A stretch of 16,179 bases of DNA from DATBFG01 sp036558645 (GCA_036558645.1 DATBFG010000123.1:1-16179); one strand, 5' to 3'; counted from the first letter of the stretch, positions 6,743-15,175 are shown. The notes: generated from the letters alone by a model not told the origin. Numbers and translations are program-made.

Positions 6743-8857
6743 ATGAGCGTCGTCGAGCCGAACATTTTGGCAGGGAAGACCATCTCTTCGCCTAAACCGG
6801 TTGACGTGGGCCGAACTTATCCGCTTGGCGCCACTCTGGCTCCCGACGGGGTTAATTTCAGTGTCTACTCGCGCAGCGCGTCCGAAATAGAGTTAATGTT
6901 TTTTGATCGCGGGGACGACGGCCGCGCCGCACGCGTGATCCCCCTCGATCCCGCTGACAATCGTACTTACCACTATTGGCACGTGTTTGTAGCCGGCATT
7001 CAGCCGGGGCAGATCTACGGCTTTCGGGCTCATGGTCCATTTGACCCTGTGAATGGTTTCCGCTTCGATCCATCCAAGGTTCTTCTTGATCCGTACGGCC
7101 GCGCCGTCGTAGTTCCGAAAAACTACGATCGTAATGCTGCAGCTATGGATGGCGATAACACATCGACCGCCATGAAAAGTGTAGTGGTGGATCCTTGCAC
7201 ATACGATTGGGAAGGAGACGCACCGCTAAGAAGGCCATCGTCTCGCACGATCGTCTACGAGATGCACGTGCGCGGCTTCACGGCGAATCTTAACTCCGGC
7301 GTTACGCCGGCTAAGCGCGGTACCTACGCTGGTTTGATCGAGAAAATTCCCTATCTCCAGCAGCTCGGTATCACCGCGGTCGAGCTGCTGCCTGTTTTCC
7401 AGTTCGATGCTCAGGATTGCCCTTTCGGAAAAGTGAATTACTGGGGCTATGCTCCTGTCTCGTTCTTTGCGCCACACCAGGCCTATAGCTCGCGCCAGGA
7501 CGCCTTAGGCGCTGTAGATGAATTTCGTGACATGGTCAAAGCGCTGCACCGGGCAGGAATCGAAGTCATTCTCGATGTGGTATTCAATCACACCGCTGAG
7601 GGTGACCATCGTGGTCCGACGTTGTGCCATCGCGGCATTGACAACGGCACCTACTATATCCTCGAGCAAGACTGCTCTCGATACGCCAATTTCAGCGGTA
7701 CCGGAAACACACTCAACGCCAATCATCCGGTAGTCCGCCGTATGATTGTGGACAGTCTCCGCTATTGGGTCGAGGAAATGCACGTGGATGGTTTTCGTTT
7801 CGATCTTGCCTCAATCCTTGCGCGTGACTCATCCGGTCGCGTGATGTCGAACCCAACGGTGCTGTGGGACATAGAGTGCGATCCCGCGCTAGCAGGAACA
7901 AAGATGATTGCCGAGGCATGGGATGCGGCCGGCCTATATCAGGTCGGCAGCTTTATTGGAGACAGTTGGAAGGAATGGAATGGTCGGTTTCGGGACGATG
8001 TCCGCGACTTCTTTCGTGGCGCGGATCAGGCGGTACCCCGTATTGCTGACCGTTTTCTCGGCAGCCCTGAAATCTATAGTTACGAAGGGCGCGAAGCCGA
8101 ACAAAGTGTCAATTTCGTTACCTGCCATGACGGCTTCACTCTAAATGACCTGGTCTCGTACAACCTGAAGCACAATGAAGAAAACGGTGAGGAAAACCGC
8201 GACGGCGCTAACGACAACCGAAGCTGGAACTGCGGTGCAGAGGGTCCGACGAACAACCCCGAGATTGAAAAGCTGCGCAACCGGCAAGTGAAGAATTTCT
8301 TGACGTTTACGATGTTCTCCCTCGGGGTGCCGATGATTGTCATGGGCGACGAAGTGCGGCGTACGCAGCGCGGCAACAACAATGCCTACTGCCAAGACAA
8401 CGAAGTCAGTTGGTTTGATTGGACACTGCTATCTCGTCATGCCGACGTACATCGTTTCGCGAGGCTCTTGATTGAGCGGCGTTTGGTGCGCGATGTCGGT
8501 CATGAACGCCGGCGCGTCAGTCTGAACGAGATGTTGCTAACTGCGACAAGGGCCTGGCACGGCGTGAAGCTGGACCAACCGGACTGGAACTCCTATTCGC
8601 ACAGTTTGGCACTGAGCGGGGATGTCCCCGGCTATGAGCTGAGATTTCATCTCATTTTGAACGCCTATTGGGAGCCCCTCAGTTTTGAGCTACCAATGCT
8701 TATAAATGATCGAAAATGGTGCCGTTGGATTGACACCGCTCTCGAGCCGCCTGAAGAGATTGTTGAATGGCAGAAAGCTCAACCAGTCTTGACCAACACC
8801 TATGAAGCTGCACCGCGCTCAGTCGTGGTGCTTACCTCTGGTCCAGCACTGGATTGA
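6743..8857 (+). CDS. glgX: Glycogen debranching enzyme, GH13 isoamylase type
   Basis: A cytosolic GH13 enzyme that hydrolyses alpha-1,6 branches of glycogen, best on the short limit-dextrin branches left by glycogen phosphorylase. The 704 residues contain an N-terminal CBM48-like domain (about 24-120: YPLGATLAPDGVNFSVYS), then the (beta/alpha)8 barrel. GH13 regions are clear: DVVFNH (278-283), GFRFDLA with nucleophile Asp354, IAEAWD with general acid Glu391, and CHDG with Asp463. GDEVRRTQRGNNNAYCQDN follows, as in GlgX/TreX. It is slightly longer than E. coli GlgX (about 657). AAGGGA (6728-6733) lies 9 bases before ATG 6743, and the gap from the previous gene is 34 bases, so it belongs to the same operon. 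It partners with the phosphorylase at 1524-4049. TreX-like transferase activity cannot be excluded. Confidence 0.95.
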   Translation: MSVVEPNILAGKTISSPKPVDVGRTYPLGATLAPDGVNFSVYSRSASEIELMFFDRGDDGRAARVIPLDPADNRTYHYWHVFVAGIQPGQIYGFRAHGPFDPVNGFRFDPSKVLLDPYGRAVVVPKNYDRNAAAMDGDNTSTAMKSVVVDPCTYDWEGDAPLRRPSSRTIVYEMHVRGFTANLNSGVTPAKRGTYAGLIEKIPYLQQLGITAVELLPVFQFDAQDCPFGKVNYWGYAPVSFFAPHQAYSSRQDALGAVDEFRDMVKALHRAGIEVILDVVFNHTAEGDHRGPTLCHRGIDNGTYYILEQDCSRYANFSGTGNTLNANHPVVRRMIVDSLRYWVEEMHVDGFRFDLASILARDSSGRVMSNPTVLWDIECDPALAGTKMIAEAWDAAGLYQVGSFIGDSWKEWNGRFRDDVRDFFRGADQAVPRIADRFLGSPEIYSYEGREAEQSVNFVTCHDGFTLNDLVSYNLKHNEENGEENRDGANDNRSWNCGAEGPTNNPEIEKLRNRQVKNFLTFTMFSLGVPMIVMGDEVRRTQRGNNNAYCQDNEVSWFDWTLLSRHADVHRFARLLIERRLVRDVGHERRRVSLNEMLLTATRAWHGVKLDQPDWNSYSHSLALSGDVPGYELRFHLILNAYWEPLSFELPMLINDRKWCRWIDTALEPPEEIVEWQKAQPVLTNTYEAAPRSVVVLTSGPALD

Positions 8858-8904
8858 GCACTATTGCGCCCGAACCATGAATAACGATGCAATTTACCGA
8901 AGAC

Positions 8905-8912
8905 AAAGGAGG
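8905..8912 (+). promoter_or_regulatory. Strong ribosome binding site that sets the phosphoketolase start
   Basis: AAAGGAGG is a near-perfect anti-16S match 6 bases before ATG 8919. It rules against in-frame starts further upstream (8802, inside glgX, and ATG 8877). It is the best ribosome binding site in the operon, suggesting high translation of the last gene. Confidence 0.85.
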
Positions 8913-8918
8913 AATCGA

Positions 8919-11387
8919 ATGGCAACCAAAACGATGCCAGTTAAGGAAACTCGTGCTCCGTCCGTCGGAGAAGCAAAGGACCAAGCTTCGCTCAGCGCCT
9001 ACGGTGTTGCCAGATCGACAGTTCAAGGGACACCCTTGAGTGCCGAGGACTTGCGTAAAACTCACGCCTACTGGCGCGCCTGTAATTATCTAAGCCTTGG
9101 CATGATTTATCTGCAAGCCAATCCTCTACTTCGAGAGCCGTTGAAACCGGAACACATCAAAAACCGGCTTCTCGGACATTGGGGAGCCAGCCCGGGCCTG
9201 GCATTCGCCTACATTCACCTGAACCGGTTGATCAAGAAATACGACCTCGACATGATCTTTCTCGCGGGACCGGGGCACGGAGCTCCGGGCGTCCTGGGAC
9301 CTGTGTACCTGGAGGGCACCTATTCAGAAATCTACACAGGTAAAGGCGAAGACACAGCCGGTCTACATGAATTCCTTAAACAATTCTCTTTTCCGGGTGG
9401 CATCGGGAGCCATTGCACTCCCGAAACTCCAGGCTCAATTCATGAGGGAGGCGAACTCGGATATGTGCTTTCGCATGCCTGCGGCGCCGCGTTCGATAAC
9501 CCTGATCTGATAGTGGCCGCAGTCGTCGGGGACGGAGAATCAGAAACCGGGCCGCTTGCGACATCCTGGCATATCAATAAGTTCCTCAACCCGATTCGTG
9601 ACGGTGCAGTTCTTCCGATTCTCCACCTGAATGGTTACAAAATCAACAACCCCACGTTGCTCGCCCGAATCAGCCACGAAGAACTTGAAAGCTTCTTCCG
9701 CGGTTACGGCTGGACCCCTTATTTTGTTGAAGGCTCCGATCCCGACAGCATGCACCAAGCCATGGCGGCCACGGTTGAGAAGTGTGTTTCGGACATCAAG
9801 AAGTACCAGAATGAGGCACGCAAATCGGGCGTTGCCAAACGCCCCCGCTGGCCAATGATCGTGCTGCGCTCTCCAAAAGGCTGGAGCGCGCCTCGGGAGG
9901 TTGGCGGCCACCGGTTGGAGGGTTTCTGGCGAGCGCACCAAGTACCGATGGCCGACGTGAAGAAAAATCCCGAGCGCCTCAAAGTACTCGAAAAGTGGAT
10001 GCGCGCCCAAAAGCCAGAGGAACTTTTTGACGCAAATGGCAAGCTGATTCCGGAACTTAAGGAGTTGGCACCCAAAGGCGCTCGCAGGATGAGCGCCAAC
10101 CCACACGCTAATGGAGGGCGTCTCAGGAAAGCGTTACGATTGCCCGATTTCAGGGAGTACGCCTTGAAATTTGACAAACCCGGACAGATTGAAGCCGAGA
10201 ACGTGCGTCCTCTGGGGGCCTTCCTCCGGGACGTTATGAAAATGAACATGGATCGGTTCCGCGTGTTCGGCCCCGACGAGAACACTTCGAACAAACTGCA
10301 GGACATCTACGAAGTCAGCAAGAAGTTCTGGATCGAAGAATACTTCCCGGAGGATGCGGACGGTGGCGAGCTCGCCACGGACGGTCGCGTTATTGAAATG
10401 CTCAGCGAGCACACGATGGAAGGAATGTTGGAGGGCTATCTACTGACAGGCCGGCACGGCTTCTTCTCTTCTTATGAAGCGTTTATCCATGTCATCGACT
10501 CCATGTTCAATCAGCATGCGAAGTGGCTCTCAATATGTAATGAGCTCTCGTGGCGCGAAGCAATCTCTTCGCTGAACCTGTTAATTACTTCCACTGTTTG
10601 GCGTCAGGACCATAACGGCTTTACCCACCAGGACCCCGGTTTCATTGACGTCGTAGTGAACAAGAGCGCTGCAGTGACCCGTATTTACATGCCTCCCGAT
10701 GTTAACTCGCTCTTGTCTGTTGCAAATCACTGCCTGCAAAGCGAAAACTATGTCAACGTAATCGTCTGCGACAAGCAATTGCATTTGCAGTACATGAACA
10801 TGGATGCCGCCATTAAGCACTGCACGAAAGGTATTGGTATCTGGGAACTGGCGAGTAACGACCAAGGTGGCGAGCCGGACCTCGTGATCGCCTCAGCCGG
10901 AGATATACCCACGCAGGAAGCACTAGCCGCTATCAACCTGCTCAGAGAAGAATTCGCGGACCTGAAGATTCGCTACGTAAACGTGATTGATCTGTTCAAA
11001 CTGCAGCCAGATACGGAACATCCTCACGGACTCTCAGATTGGGATTTCGATTCTTTGTTTACGGTCGACAAACCGGTTATCTTCAATTTCCACGGCTACC
11101 CTTGGCTGATTCACCGGCTGGCATACCGTCGTAGAAATCACGCCAATATTCACGTGCGCGGATACAAGGAAAAAGGCAACATCAACACACCGCTTGAGTT
11201 GGCCATCAACAATAATATTGATCGGTTTACTCTGGCGATGGATGCCATCAAGCGGACTCCGAAGCTTCAGAAAATCGGCGGCCATGCCATGGAGAAATTC
11301 CGCAATCTGCAGATTGATTGCCGGAACTATGCCTACGAGCACGGCATTGACAAGCCCGATGTCGCCGGCTGGAGGTGGCCGTACTAG
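8919..11387 (+). CDS. xfp: Xylulose-5-phosphate/fructose-6-phosphate phosphoketolase
   Basis: A thiamine-diphosphate enzyme that splits xylulose-5-phosphate or fructose-6-phosphate with inorganic phosphate into acetyl-phosphate plus glyceraldehyde-3-phosphate or erythrose-4-phosphate. Its 822 residues match the family length. Visible are GHWGASPGLAFAYIHLNR (86-103), GPGHGAP (117-123), the phosphoketolase signature EGGELGY (176-182), the thiamine-binding GDGESETGPL (205-213) followed by NGYKINNPT, the pyrimidine-domain region around EHTMEGMLEGYLLTGRHG (497-514), TSTVWRQDHNGFTHQDPG (557-574), and the C-terminal domain with HVRGYKEKGNINTP. Whether it prefers C5 or C6 substrate cannot be told by eye, but Pgi in the same operon favours a fructose-6-phosphate role. 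It is last in the operon, 61 bases after glgX. No acetate kinase or phosphotransacetylase follows, and the stop TAG faces the response regulator stop across one base. Confidence 0.96.
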   Translation: MATKTMPVKETRAPSVGEAKDQASLSAYGVARSTVQGTPLSAEDLRKTHAYWRACNYLSLGMIYLQANPLLREPLKPEHIKNRLLGHWGASPGLAFAYIHLNRLIKKYDLDMIFLAGPGHGAPGVLGPVYLEGTYSEIYTGKGEDTAGLHEFLKQFSFPGGIGSHCTPETPGSIHEGGELGYVLSHACGAAFDNPDLIVAAVVGDGESETGPLATSWHINKFLNPIRDGAVLPILHLNGYKINNPTLLARISHEELESFFRGYGWTPYFVEGSDPDSMHQAMAATVEKCVSDIKKYQNEARKSGVAKRPRWPMIVLRSPKGWSAPREVGGHRLEGFWRAHQVPMADVKKNPERLKVLEKWMRAQKPEELFDANGKLIPELKELAPKGARRMSANPHANGGRLRKALRLPDFREYALKFDKPGQIEAENVRPLGAFLRDVMKMNMDRFRVFGPDENTSNKLQDIYEVSKKFWIEEYFPEDADGGELATDGRVIEMLSEHTMEGMLEGYLLTGRHGFFSSYEAFIHVIDSMFNQHAKWLSICNELSWREAISSLNLLITSTVWRQDHNGFTHQDPGFIDVVVNKSAAVTRIYMPPDVNSLLSVANHCLQSENYVNVIVCDKQLHLQYMNMDAAIKHCTKGIGIWELASNDQGGEPDLVIASAGDIPTQEALAAINLLREEFADLKIRYVNVIDLFKLQPDTEHPHGLSDWDFDSLFTVDKPVIFNFHGYPWLIHRLAYRRRNHANIHVRGYKEKGNINTPLELAINNNIDRFTLAMDAIKRTPKLQKIGGHAMEKFRNLQIDCRNYAYEHGIDKPDVAGWRWPY

Positions 11388-11388
11388 C

Positions 11389-12060
11389 TCAGCCATTCAG
11401 GATGGACGAGGCCAGGTCCGGCGAATGCAGGTGAATGATGCCCCTACGTAGCCCAATGGTGACAGCATGCGTGCGATCCTTTGCGCCAAGCTTACCGAGA
11501 ATGCTCTGCACGTGAGCCTTCACCGTTCCCGCCGCAGTCCCGAGCACCTCGCCCACTTCCTTATTTCCAAGTCCGCGCGCCACCAGAGACAGCACCTCGA
11601 CTTCGCGCGGCGTGAGCGCGACTTCGGGGAAGAATCCGTTGAGTTGCTGCGTGACCTCCTGCGGAATGAAACGCTTGCCAAAATGGACGATGCGAATAGC
11701 ACGGATAACGTCGGTATGAACCATCTCCTTTAACAGATAGCCACGCACGCCGGCTTCGAGGGACCGGTAGATATCCTGATCGCCGTCGTAGGAGGTTAGG
11801 GCGATGATGTTCGCCTCGGGAACTTCGTTACGAATCGCGCGCGTGATCTCAATTCCACTGATGTCAGGCAGGCGCAAATCTAGCAGCGTGATGTCCGGCC
11901 GATGGTCGCGATGAAGGTCGAGGGCCTGGCGCCCCGTGGCCGCTTCTGCAACGAGTTGAAGGCCGGGATCGGTGGACAGAATCGCCGCAATGCCTCTTCG
12001 CACGATGTCATGATCATCAACGGAAAGGATACGAATTGGGGTGTGAGGGTCCAAGGACAC
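11389..12060 (-). CDS. LuxR/NarL-family two-component response regulator
   Basis: A 223-residue cytosolic transcription regulator. The receiver domain (about 9-125) has the acidic pair Asp15/Asp16, the phosphoacceptor Asp61 in LLDLRLPD, Thr89 in IIALTSYD and Lys111 in GYLLKEM, so all switch residues are kept. The C-terminal GerE-type helix-turn-helix (about 149-210) reads LTPREVEVLSLVARGLGNKEVG followed by GTVKAHVQSILGKLGAKDRTHA. The start is GTG at 12060, three bases after the sensor kinase stop; an AGG just upstream is a weak ribosome binding site, so translation is probably coupled to the kinase. Together they form a cognate pair. Targets are unknown; candidates are the divergent region at 15061-15227 and the glgP leader. 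The stop TGA (11389-11391) lies one base from the phosphoketolase stop, with no clear terminator between. Confidence 0.95.
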   Translation of the reverse strand: MSLDPHTPIRILSVDDHDIVRRGIAAILSTDPGLQLVAEAATGRQALDLHRDHRPDITLLDLRLPDISGIEITRAIRNEVPEANIIALTSYDGDQDIYRSLEAGVRGYLLKEMVHTDVIRAIRIVHFGKRFIPQEVTQQLNGFFPEVALTPREVEVLSLVARGLGNKEVGEVLGTAAGTVKAHVQSILGKLGAKDRTHAVTIGLRRGIIHLHSPDLASSILNG

Positions 12061-12063
12061 AAC

Positions 12064-15060
12064 CTAACTTAAGTGATGCTCAACATCCGGTTGGAGGTTA
12101 CTTTCGAGCCTGTTGGAGCGTGGTGGAAACGGAAGGGAGATCGACACAACAGTACCTATCCCCGGTTCGCTTTTGAACTCCAGATGCGCGCCGATTTCCG
12201 CAGCACGCTCATGCAAGCCAACAACTCCAAAATGGCCATCAGAGACGCTCTCAGATTCGGGGCTAATTCCAGTTCCGTTATCTCGAATGGTGAGACGCAG
12301 GTATGAAGAATCCAGAGACAAACGAATTTCCAGAACACTTGCCCGCGCGTGCCGAATGACGTTGGTAATGGACTCCCGCGCCATTCTCAAAAGCTGATAT
12401 TGGAGGTCCGGAAAACCACTCAGAGATACTGCCTCGACATGGAGAACTAGTGAGATACCAGTGCCTTCGACTGCCTGCCGTGCAAGCTTTGCCAGCTCGT
12501 CCGAAAACTCCCCGTGCCCCGGTTCGAGCGCACGCAGTCCCCAGAGAGAGCGGCGAGCTTCCCTTGCGCACTGTCCGGCATCCGAGATGATTTCCTGCAG
12601 CGCAGTTCTCTCCCGGGAAGCCGGAAGGATCGTCCAAAGCGCCTGCATTTGCATCGTGATGCCCGAGAGGCCTTGAAGCAGGGTGTCGTGGAGTTCGCGG
12701 GCGATGCGCGCGCGTTCTGCCAGCACTAAAGCGAAGTTACGCCGCAGCCGGCGGATACGCGCGCGATATGCAGCAAGCACACTAAGGGCGACAAGAATCG
12801 TAAGTCCAGGCCAAAACCACCAGCGTTGATAAATGCGGGGCTGTATCGTGATCGCGAGGACGGCCGGTTCCCTGCTCCAGATGCCGTCTGCGTTCCGAGC
12901 TGTCACTCGGAAATAAAACCTGCCGGGGGGCAAATTCGTGAAAAAGGCTTCTCTACGATATCCAGCATCGATCCAATTCCTTTCGAAGCCATCCAGCCGG
13001 TATCGAAAAGAGACGTTTTCAGGCGAAATAAAACTCAACCCGGCATAGCGAATTTCCAGGTTTCTCTCAAACGGTTTCAACTCGATTCCATCCCGCGTGT
13101 CTACACGGTTGCCGCTCACTAGCACTGCGGTCACCGAAACCGGCGGGGCGACCTGGTTGTTCACCAGGTGGTCGGGATCAACAACCACCAATCCATTGTT
13201 GGTTGAAAACCAGAGGCGGCCATCCGCCGTGCGGGAGGCAGCCGGCTGCACACCAGCCCGGCACTCGAAGTGAAGCTGACCCGTGCTGAACGGGAGACTT
13301 TGGAATGCTTGAATTTTGCCATCTGTAAGGTCTTCAAGATCCTGTCTTCTGACCCGGAAAATCCCCTTGCTCGAGGCCATCCAGAAGTTGCCCTTGCCAT
13401 CGTCGAGGATGCTGTAGATGCGGTTGTCATAAAGCCCGTCTCGTATCCGGATGTGGGTGATAGTTCCGTTCTTCCAGCGCAGCAGCCCGGAGCCGAGCGT
13501 ACCCATCCAAACGGTATCGTGGACATTATCTACAAAATAAGCATCCAGGGGATGATTAATATCGAGCGGACATCTGACGTTTTCGCGTGGCATAACACAA
13601 TCCACGGCGAGATTGTCGCGGCTGACGAAGAGACCGTGGCCCTGACTGGGCGCGAGGGCCAAAACGGCGCTCGGGGCAGACTCCGAAGCGGGGGCAGGCC
13701 TGAACCGGCTCCCGTCAAAGCGGTCCAATCCGCGGTCTGTCCCCACCCACACGGTGCCATGTTCACTTATAGAGATCGCATTTATTTGCGCTCCGGAGAG
13801 ACCATTGGCCGTCGTATATGTCGCGACGACCTTATTGCGTACAATCCTATTCAAACCTTTATCCGTTCCGACCCATAACCCTTCGTGCTGATCGCGTGCG
13901 AGACTGAGCACCATATTGCTGACTAACCCGTCGCGCGTTGTGTAGGCACGGAAGCGATTGCCATCCATCCGATTGAGGCCATATCCCAGAGTGCCTATCC
14001 ACAGCCGGCCGGCATCGTCCTCCAGGACCGGGCCAACGTCGTTGCTTACCAAGCCTTCACTGGTCGTGTAGGGAGTGACTTGCCCGTCGGTGAATTGATC
14101 GAGACCGTCCTTGGTGCCAGCCCACAGACTCCCTTCACGGTCAAAATAGAGTGACAGAACGACGCTGTGCGAAAGCCCGTAGCGTGTGCGATACACACTG
14201 AAGGCGCCCTCTCTAATGCGGCTTATCCCTTCCTTCGTTCCGATCCAGATGGCTCCATCGGGCGATTCCGCCAGAGATGAAACGTCGTTATCCGGCAATC
14301 CGTCGCGGGCGCTGAAGTGACGCACTTTGTCGCTCCGAATCTGCGTCAAGCCAAACGAGTTTCCAGCCCAGACCGACCCGGCTCCATCACAGAGCAAGGC
14401 TGTCACAGTTTGGTTTAGAGGGAGATCGGCGTTCGAATAAGCCGTAAAGCGGGAACCGTTCCACCTTGCCAGCCCGAAATCCAATCCGGCGACCCAACGC
14501 GTTCCATCGTTCGCTTCGCAGGTGGAACGGACCTGATTTGAGGGCAGACCGTCCGCAGTTCCAAGCACCGAAACGCGATCATCTTTAATGCGCGCGAGCC
14601 CCTGGTTTGTACAGGCCCAGATGGCATGATCGCTGCCGGACGCGAGGCAGAACGTAGTATTGCTCGGGAGGCCCTCTCTGGTTGTGTAGTGTTTCAGCGC
14701 TCCATCCGGACCGATTCGGAGGACACCATCACCAATCGAGGCAACCCACAGATTTCTGTGGTTGTCCTCCAGTAGAGCTCGAATCAGGCTCCGGTTTAAA
14801 GCCGGGCGTCCTTGATCCTCGAATTCGTGAAAATGGATTCCGTCGAAACGAATGAGACTGTCCTGGGTACCGAGCCACATGAATCCGTCATGCGTCTGGG
14901 TGATGGCATATATCGTCGGCTGAAAGAGCCCTTCTTCCTGACCCCAGATACGGTGGGCGTATTGCGTTAGCGTTCTAGCCGGGTTGAGCGCCAAGCCGGG
15001 CCGAGCGAGCAGCAGAGCGGCAAGGGCGAATCCCGATACGTTGTTGCGAAATCTAAACAC
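12064..15060 (-). CDS. Sensor histidine kinase with twin seven-bladed periplasmic propeller (Reg_prop, Y_Y_Y, HisKA_3, HATPase)
   Basis: An inner-membrane sensor whose large N-terminal part is predicted to be periplasmic. Start GTG 15060 (998 residues) is preferred because it puts the signal peptide at the N-terminus (MFRFRNNVSGFALAALLLARPGLA); upstream is only a purine-rich GAAAGAAGAAG. An ATG at 15159 would add 33 basic residues and lies inside an inverted repeat. Numbered from that ATG, the order is: propeller repeats about 70-665 with W-[IVAM]-G-T-x-x-G-[LI] motifs every 40 or so residues (14 by my count, one degenerate near 511), a Y_Y_Y domain about 700-772, one transmembrane helix about 783-799, HisKA_3 with phosphoacceptor His824 in ARELHDTLLQG, the N box ESITNVIRHA (929-938), and the ATP lid DNGTGI (960-965). 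Fourteen blades fit two seven-bladed propellers, as in polysaccharide-sensing HTCS proteins, but the receiver is a separate gene 3 bases downstream. The ligand is unknown. Confidence 0.95.
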   Translation of the reverse strand: MFRFRNNVSGFALAALLLARPGLALNPARTLTQYAHRIWGQEEGLFQPTIYAITQTHDGFMWLGTQDSLIRFDGIHFHEFEDQGRPALNRSLIRALLEDNHRNLWVASIGDGVLRIGPDGALKHYTTREGLPSNTTFCLASGSDHAIWACTNQGLARIKDDRVSVLGTADGLPSNQVRSTCEANDGTRWVAGLDFGLARWNGSRFTAYSNADLPLNQTVTALLCDGAGSVWAGNSFGLTQIRSDKVRHFSARDGLPDNDVSSLAESPDGAIWIGTKEGISRIREGAFSVYRTRYGLSHSVVLSLYFDREGSLWAGTKDGLDQFTDGQVTPYTTSEGLVSNDVGPVLEDDAGRLWIGTLGYGLNRMDGNRFRAYTTRDGLVSNMVLSLARDQHEGLWVGTDKGLNRIVRNKVVATYTTANGLSGAQINAISISEHGTVWVGTDRGLDRFDGSRFRPAPASESAPSAVLALAPSQGHGLFVSRDNLAVDCVMPRENVRCPLDINHPLDAYFVDNVHDTVWMGTLGSGLLRWKNGTITHIRIRDGLYDNRIYSILDDGKGNFWMASSKGIFRVRRQDLEDLTDGKIQAFQSLPFSTGQLHFECRAGVQPAASRTADGRLWFSTNNGLVVVDPDHLVNNQVAPPVSVTAVLVSGNRVDTRDGIELKPFERNLEIRYAGLSFISPENVSFRYRLDGFERNWIDAGYRREAFFTNLPPGRFYFRVTARNADGIWSREPAVLAITIQPRIYQRWWFWPGLTILVALSVLAAYRARIRRLRRNFALVLAERARIARELHDTLLQGLSGITMQMQALWTILPASRERTALQEIISDAGQCAREARRSLWGLRALEPGHGEFSDELAKLARQAVEGTGISLVLHVEAVSLSGFPDLQYQLLRMARESITNVIRHARASVLEIRLSLDSSYLRLTIRDNGTGISPESESVSDGHFGVVGLHERAAEIGAHLEFKSEPGIGTVVSISLPFPPRSNRLESNLQPDVEHHLS

Positions 15061-15143
15061 AGATCTTCTTCTTTCACCATAGCCAAAGCGATGCGCTGAG
15101 TAGCGGGATCGTTTGAGACGCAACGACCACTGGTAGTTGCATA

Positions 15144-15161
15144 CTATGCCGAATGGCATAG
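15144..15161. repeat. Inverted repeat CTATGCC-GAAT-GGCATAG
   Basis: Perfect 7-base arms around a 4-base centre, the best inverted repeat in the window. It lies about 67 bases before the adaptor start and 84 bases upstream of the preferred kinase start, on the other strand. The form fits an operator for a dimeric regulator, or a hairpin in either leader RNA. It overlaps the alternative kinase ATG (15157-15159). Confidence 0.6.
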
Positions 15162-15162
15162 G

Positions 15163-15175
15163 CGAGCGTAGCTCG
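15163..15175. repeat. Inverted repeat CGAGC-GTA-GCTCG
   Basis: Perfect 5-base arms with a 3-base centre, extendable by one G-T pair to 15162-15176. It sits one base after the CTATGCC inverted repeat, so the pair could form two adjacent operator half-sites or two stacked RNA hairpins. Confidence 0.45.

Noticed and set aside
8802..8918. In-frame 5' extension of the phosphoketolase into the end of glgX
   Set aside because: The AAAGGAGG site 6 bases before ATG 8919 and family length fix the start there.
9540..10306. Two long overlapping minus-strand open frames opposite the phosphoketolase
   Set aside because: Both are shadows of the conserved phosphoketolase sequence and have no family resemblance.
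13270..13878. A 202-codon plus-strand open frame opposite the sensor kinase
   Set aside because: The minus strand encodes regularly spaced propeller repeats through this stretch. The antisense frame has no recognisable motif and no ribosome binding site that stands out.
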